A stretch of 9,339 bases of DNA from Clostridia bacterium (lineage in GTDB: Bacteria; Bacillota_A; Clostridia; Oscillospirales; CAG-272). Shown one piece after another: positions 6,286 through 9,339 of the stretch. The stretch is from positions 1 to 9,339 of the forward strand of contig JAGBSQ010000183.1 in the NCBI GenBank assembly GCA_017631775.1, given 5' to 3'. How positions within the stretch are numbered: the stretch's first letter is position 1; each line of letters begins with the position of its first letter. Below the pieces are notes generated by a model. It ran no database searches. It worked only from the letters and a program-made list of their open reading frames with translations, and was not told the origin of the DNA. Made by a program: the position numbers and the translations under genes.

Positions 6286-8052
6286 TTATTTAACGCGCAT
6301 CGCCTTGATGCGCTCGGCATTGGGCGTGACAACGCACGACCAATTGGTGTGATAAATAACGAGTCCCGGTTTGCCGCCCGCAGGCTTTTTGACGTTGCGA
6401 ACCCAGGTGTAGTCTACCTCAACGTTCTCGCCGTCTGCCCCCTTGGAATAGAAAGCGGCAATCTCTGCAGCCTCGGTAAAGTTTTCGGCCGGTGGGTCAT
6501 CGCCATTTGTCAGCATGACCGTGTGAGAACCCGGCATGCCCTTGACGTGGAACCAAAAATCGTTTTTGCTTGCCACCTTGTGGGTGATATATTCGTTTTG
6601 CAAATTGTTCTTGCCGCAAAGCACGCGATAGCCACCCGAGGTGCGGAACTCTGCAACCGTAGGCGTGGGCATCTTTTTGGCAAGCGCATAATTCTTCATG
6701 CGAGAGGCATAACCCGAGCGGTAGAGCTCCTCACGGATTTCGGCAAGGTCTGCCGCAGTTTCGGCGTGCGTTAGAGCATCAAACACCGTGTCGATGTAGC
6801 GCAATTCGGCTTCGCCGATTTCAATCTGCTTGGAAAGCTCCACGCGAGCGGTTTTGGATTTGTTATACTTTTTGTAATAGACCTGCGCGTTTGCAGAGGG
6901 AGAAAGTCTGTTGTTTAGCGCCACCGTGCAGGTGACAAAGGTACCGTCCTCGCGGTAGTCGCTGTAATCGGTGAGGGTCGCCTCGCTCATGCCGCGAGAG
7001 AGCATATAAAGGTTGCCCGTAATGAGGTCGGCATATTTTTTGTATTCTTCTCCGCGTTCGCAATCGGCAAGCTCACCGCGCTGAAGCTCCAGCTTTTTGC
7101 GCAGGCGTGCATCGGCATTGGTCAAAATGCGCAACACGTCAGCCGCGCGTTGGCGAATGTGGTTTTCTCTATCTCTTGTATGGAAGAAGTCATCGAGCAT
7201 CTGCCCCGCGCTCGTATAGGGGCGCATTTCAAAATCTGCACCGTAATGACGAAGCTCACAGAAAGCATACTCAACCGGCTTGTTGCCTTGAAGAACCATG
7301 GTGGGCGTATAATTTGACGAGCGGATCATTTCGAAAATGCTCGCAAAATTCTCCCAAAGCTTATCTATGCGGCAAAAGGTGACGGGAGTGTCGGTCTCCC
7401 CTGTTGTGCGATAAACGATTTCGCGTGCAACCCCTGCGGAAACACCGAGAAAGGTCGCACTAATCCATTTGTCGGCAGGGCGTTCGGGTGCGGCAGATTT
7501 CCACAGCGACCAAAAATCCTCGCTTGTAACGTCGAGCGGATTGGTTTTATCCTGCGGTGGAGGGAGTTCGTATGTCATGCCCGGCAAAACCTGACGAAGT
7601 GCCGAGGTGGAAAAATCGATGGGGTGCAAAACTGCCATAACGCGGCGCTCATCATTGAGGAGCATCAGGTTGCTGTGCTTGCCCATGATCTCACAAACAA
7701 GATAGCGGTGGCAATCAAAGCCCATTTCGTCGCGTGTTTCAAACTCAAGCGTTACCACGCGCTCAAATCCCTCTTGATGAATGCCCGAGAGCTTTGCTCC
7801 CTGCAAATGCTTGCGCAAAAGCATGCAGAGCATGGGGGGCGTTTGCGGATTTTCCTTTTGCTCGTTGGTAAAGCCAAATCGGGGATTGGAGGAGCCTGCA
7901 TTGATAAGGAGACGTTTGCCACCTTCAAAACTGCGCATTTGCAAAACGATTTCGTCGCGTTCCGGCTGGAATACGCGCTCAATGCGCGCACCAAGTGCTT
8001 TTTCGCGAACCTCGGCTATCATACACGCCAGCATTCCTGCATCAAATGCCAT
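6286..8052 (-). CDS. rqcH: Ribosome quality control protein RqcH (NFACT family; often annotated fibronectin-binding protein)
   Basis: A homologue of Rqc2/NEMF. In bacteria RqcH binds stalled 50S-peptidyl-tRNA complexes and recruits tRNA-Ala to add C-terminal alanine tails that mark the chain for degradation. At 588 aa it matches family length (about 570-590). The NFACT-N domain covers about 1-230 (MAFDAGML, NAGSSNPRFG, EIMGKHSNLML). The middle is helical with two long helices around 290-345 and 400-445, as expected for the coiled-coil arm. The NFACT-R domain covers about 472-575 with VLCGKNNLQNEYIT and DFWFHVKGMPGSH. At the tRNA-contact position corresponding to Asp97-Arg98 of B. subtilis RqcH it has Glu97-Arg98, a conservative change. 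An AAGGGGGAAA-like ribosome binding site precedes the ATG. It is first in the run rqcH-trxB-trkA-trkH and is read from the divergent promoter at 8090-8118. Confidence 0.93.
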   Translation of the reverse strand: MAFDAGMLACMIAEVREKALGARIERVFQPERDEIVLQMRSFEGGKRLLINAGSSNPRFGFTNEQKENPQTPPMLCMLLRKHLQGAKLSGIHQEGFERVVTLEFETRDEMGFDCHRYLVCEIMGKHSNLMLLNDERRVMAVLHPIDFSTSALRQVLPGMTYELPPPQDKTNPLDVTSEDFWSLWKSAAPERPADKWISATFLGVSAGVAREIVYRTTGETDTPVTFCRIDKLWENFASIFEMIRSSNYTPTMVLQGNKPVEYAFCELRHYGADFEMRPYTSAGQMLDDFFHTRDRENHIRQRAADVLRILTNADARLRKKLELQRGELADCERGEEYKKYADLITGNLYMLSRGMSEATLTDYSDYREDGTFVTCTVALNNRLSPSANAQVYYKKYNKSKTARVELSKQIEIGEAELRYIDTVFDALTHAETAADLAEIREELYRSGYASRMKNYALAKKMPTPTVAEFRTSGGYRVLCGKNNLQNEYITHKVASKNDFWFHVKGMPGSHTVMLTNGDDPPAENFTEAAEIAAFYSKGADGENVEVDYTWVRNVKKPAGGKPGLVIYHTNWSCVVTPNAERIKAMRVK

Positions 8053-8089
8053 TCTCTTTCCCCCTTCTCTAAAAAATTCTTTATAAAAT

Positions 8090-8118
8090 ATTATAACATA
8101 TTATTGCAATTTTTACAA
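8090..8118 (-). promoter_or_regulatory. Sigma-A-like promoter for the rqcH-trxB-trk run
   Basis: On the - strand there is TTGTAA (8118-8113), a 17-nt spacer, then TATAAT (8095-8090) preceded by TG at the extended -10 position. The predicted start site is near 8083, giving a leader of about 30 nt to the rqcH ATG at 8052. The -35 matches the consensus at 4 of 6 bases and the -10 at 6 of 6. Confidence 0.8.
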
Positions 8119-8132
8119 GTAGGTGTTATAAT
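8104..8132 (+). promoter_or_regulatory. Sigma-A-like promoter for the pantothenate kinase gene, overlapping the divergent one
   Basis: TTGCAA (8104-8109), a 17-nt spacer and TATAAT (8127-8132) with TG at 8124-8125 (extended -10). The predicted start is near 8139, so the leader is about 30 nt. Its -35 lies inside the spacer of the opposing promoter and vice versa, so the two polymerase sites should exclude each other. Confidence 0.8.
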
Positions 8133-8151
8133 AATTTTAGAAAAGCTTAAG

Positions 8152-8157
8152 AAAGGA
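8152..8157 (+). promoter_or_regulatory. Ribosome binding site of the pantothenate kinase gene, spacing ambiguous
   Basis: AAAGGA lies 13 nt before the ATG at 8171 but only 4 nt before an in-frame TTG at 8162. The spacing slightly favours the TTG, while codon type and the usual N-terminus of the family favour the ATG. Confidence 0.5.
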
Positions 8158-8170
8158 CTGTTTGAAAACC

Positions 8171-9019
8171 ATGAACAGAACCGTAATTGGCATTGACGTA
8201 GGCGGAACCACAACAAAAATTGTAGGTTTTCGTCAAAACGAAAAGGGCGATGCAGAGCTCATCGCTCCCCAATTTGTGCGCGCGACCGACCCCTTGACGT
8301 CGATCTACGGCGCGTTTGGAAAATTCACCGCAGAAAATAACCTTACCCTCTCCGACATCGACCGCATTATGATGACGGGAGCCGGCTCGGTTTATGTACA
8401 AGATGCAATGTATAGCCTGCCCTGCTCTCCTGTTCCTGAATTTACAAGCAGTGGCGTGGGCGGCCTCTACCTCTCCGGCCTTGATGAAGCCGTTGTTGTC
8501 AGCATGGGTACCGGCACCGCGATCAATCATGCAAAGCGCACAAAGAACGGTTATGAGATCAAGTACCTTGGCGGTACGGGCGTTGGCGGCGGAACCCTTA
8601 TTGGCCTTTCCCGCAAGCTCATTGGCGTTGATACCATCGAGCACATCGAAAAGCTCGCTCTTGACGGAGACCTCGGCAACATCGACCTGCGCATCAAGGA
8701 CATCGCGCAAAACCGCTCCTATCACGGCATTAACGAAAACTTGACCGCCGCAAACTTTGGTAAGGTTTCGGATATGGCAACCAATGCCGACCTTGCACTC
8801 GGCATCTCTAACCTCGTTGCCGAAACTGTTGCAATGCTTTCTATTTTTGCGGCACGTAGCTACAAAATCAAGGATATTGTCCTCATTGGCAACCTGACTA
8901 CCATCGAGCCTATCCGCAACGTTTTCGAATCTCTCGGCGATAGCTTTGACGTCCGCTTCGTCATTCCCGAAAACGCACAGTTCGGCACTGTAATTGGAGC
9001 TGCATTGCATAAAGAATAA
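8171..9019 (+). CDS. coaW: Type II pantothenate kinase
   Basis: Phosphorylates pantothenate with ATP to 4'-phosphopantothenate, the first step of coenzyme A synthesis. The fold is ASKHA (acetate kinase/hsp70/actin-like). Visible motifs are the phosphate-1 loop GIDVGGTTTKIVGF at residues 7-20, the likely catalytic Glu at 90 in VPEFTSSGVGG, phosphate-2 MGTGTAINH at 112-120, and the glycine-rich GGTGVGGGTLIGL at 134-146. At 282 aa it is close to the bacterial type II enzymes (about 265-290). These differ from CoaA and CoaX and are usually insensitive to CoA feedback in staphylococci; whether that holds here is unknown. A TTG start at 8162 would add three residues (MKT). It is a single-gene unit between its own promoter and the hairpin at 9025. 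An activator-type BadF/BcrA ATPase is less likely because the CoaW-specific loops are all present. Confidence 0.88.
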   Translation: MNRTVIGIDVGGTTTKIVGFRQNEKGDAELIAPQFVRATDPLTSIYGAFGKFTAENNLTLSDIDRIMMTGAGSVYVQDAMYSLPCSPVPEFTSSGVGGLYLSGLDEAVVVSMGTGTAINHAKRTKNGYEIKYLGGTGVGGGTLIGLSRKLIGVDTIEHIEKLALDGDLGNIDLRIKDIAQNRSYHGINENLTAANFGKVSDMATNADLALGISNLVAETVAMLSIFAARSYKIKDIVLIGNLTTIEPIRNVFESLGDSFDVRFVIPENAQFGTVIGAALHKE

Positions 9020-9024
9020 AGGAT

Positions 9025-9060
9025 TGTGGGGGAAACTTCTTGAGAGAAGTTTCCCCCACA
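9025..9060 (+). terminator. Perfect 16-bp hairpin after the pantothenate kinase gene, probable terminator without a T-run
   Basis: Arms 9025-9040 and 9045-9060 pair perfectly around the loop TGAG, 5 nt after the stop codon. The stem is strong, with a run of five G-C pairs, but it is followed by CCCCC and not by Ts. It is therefore either a non-canonical terminator, an mRNA-stabilising 3' structure, or the core of a palindromic repeat. Confidence 0.5.
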
Positions 9061-9079
9061 CCCCCTTCAAGAACTTTCT
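9025..9079. repeat. Candidate REP-like intergenic palindromic element
   Basis: The hairpin is continued by CACCCCCTTCAAGAACTTTC, whose 9066-9078 part can pair with 9032-9044 (12 of 13 positions, one G-U pair and one C-C mismatch), an alternative to the first hairpin. Similar GGGGGAAACTT/AAGTTTCCCCC blocks occur as dispersed intergenic elements in clostridial genomes in my recollection. Only one copy is in this window, so the repeat nature is inferred. Confidence 0.3.
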
Positions 9080-9209
9080 AACAAAAGAGTAAAAAATAAT
9101 ATTCAAAAATATTTTAGATTTTTTGAGAAGTTATGTGATGTATGTACCTTAATTCTCGTTTATTGTAGTAGAGAGCCTTAAATCAAAAGGCCTTGGGAAA
9201 GGAGTTTTT

Positions 9210-9339
9210 ATGAAAAACACATTTGTCAGAAATTCTTTAGTAATTTTGTTCGTTTTGTTAGTGCTTGGTTTGGCATCTTGTAAAGATACCAATAAAGAGC
9301 CGGAGCAAACACAGCACACACACATGTTTGGTGAGTGGA
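9210..9339 (+). CDS. Lipoprotein, N-terminal part (3' end outside window)
   Basis: The frame is open from the ATG at 9210 to the window edge (43 codons). AAAGGAG (9198-9204) stands 5 nt upstream. The protein begins MKNTFVRNS, then a hydrophobic stretch (residues 10-22), then the lipobox LASC with Cys24, a typical type II signal peptide for lipid anchoring outside the membrane. A short polar linker follows (KDTNKEPEQTQ) and then HTHMFGEW. That last string resembles the start of the H-x-F-x-x-W modules, often followed by paired cysteines, seen in surface proteins of gut clostridia (from memory), but too little is visible to assign a function. Two TTA leucine codons occur in the first 17 codons, unlike the other genes here. 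I found no clear promoter in 9061-9209, which is AT-rich. Confidence 0.8.
   Translation, partial: MKNTFVRNSLVILFVLLVLGLASCKDTNKEPEQTQHTHMFGEW

Noticed and set aside
5551..6774. 407-codon + strand frame running across the trxB-rqcH junction
   Set aside because: It is an antisense shadow of both genes, which happen to share the same register. There is no supporting signal.
8147..9106. 319-codon - strand frame opposite the pantothenate kinase gene
   Set aside because: The sense strand carries unmistakable CoaW motifs. The antisense frame runs through the terminator hairpin and promoter region.
9123..9151. Promoter for the lipoprotein gene beginning at TTGAGA
   Set aside because: No acceptable -10 hexamer lies 16-18 nt downstream.
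9175..9202. Small hairpins near the lipoprotein ribosome binding site (GCCTT/AAGGC and CCTT/AAGG)
   Set aside because: Stems of 4-5 bp are expected by chance in such sequence.
1..9339. CRISPR arrays, tRNAs, rRNAs, insertion sequences, phage genes
   Set aside because: No regularly spaced repeats, cloverleaf-like sequence, transposase, integrase or flanking duplications were seen.

Overview
The window looks like a chromosomal segment from an anaerobic low-to-mid-GC member of the Bacillota, class Clostridia (an Oscillospiraceae-, Christensenellaceae- or similar gut-type lineage). The basis is the gene content (a GlpA-like/FAD-oxidoreductase/DUF1667 set, a two-RCK TrkA with TrkH, RqcH, a type II pantothenate kinase), strong AGGAGG-type ribosome binding sites, sigma-A-like promoters and a Gram-positive lipoprotein signal. 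I see no phage, transposon, CRISPR, tRNA or rRNA. Coding density is high. The longest stretch without a gene is about 190 bases.

Layout. (1) Positions 1-2295, + strand: the end of a redox operon. It holds the C-terminal half of a GlpA-like FAD dehydrogenase with a BFD-type [2Fe-2S] domain, a GlpB/NADH-oxidase-like flavoprotein, and a small DUF1667 protein with a four-cysteine Fe-S motif. These are probably subunits of one electron-transfer complex that oxidises glycerol-3-phosphate or a similar substrate. (2) Positions 2300-2335: a strong bidirectional terminator between converging operons. (3) Positions 8052-2336, - strand: a four-gene run rqcH - trxB - trkA - trkH (ribosome-associated quality control, NADPH thioredoxin reductase, potassium uptake regulator and channel). 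A 153-nt leader before trkH holds a perfect 14-bp palindrome and a hairpin beside the ribosome binding site. (4) Positions 8053-8170: a compact divergent promoter region with two overlapping sigma-A-like promoters arranged as near mirror images about position 8111. (5) Positions 8171-9019, + strand: type II pantothenate kinase (first step of CoA synthesis), followed by a perfect 16-bp hairpin that may belong to a dispersed repeat. (6) Positions 9210 to the end, + strand: the first 43 codons of a lipoprotein whose codon use differs from the other genes.

No clearly new defence or mobile system is visible. The points most worth a second look are the dyad-symmetric divergent promoter, the DUF1667 subunit whose cysteine pattern resembles the Fe-S domain of molybdopterin oxidoreductases without the rest of such an enzyme, the unusual rqcH-trxB-trkAH co-orientation with its trkH leader, and the palindromic element after the pantothenate kinase gene.
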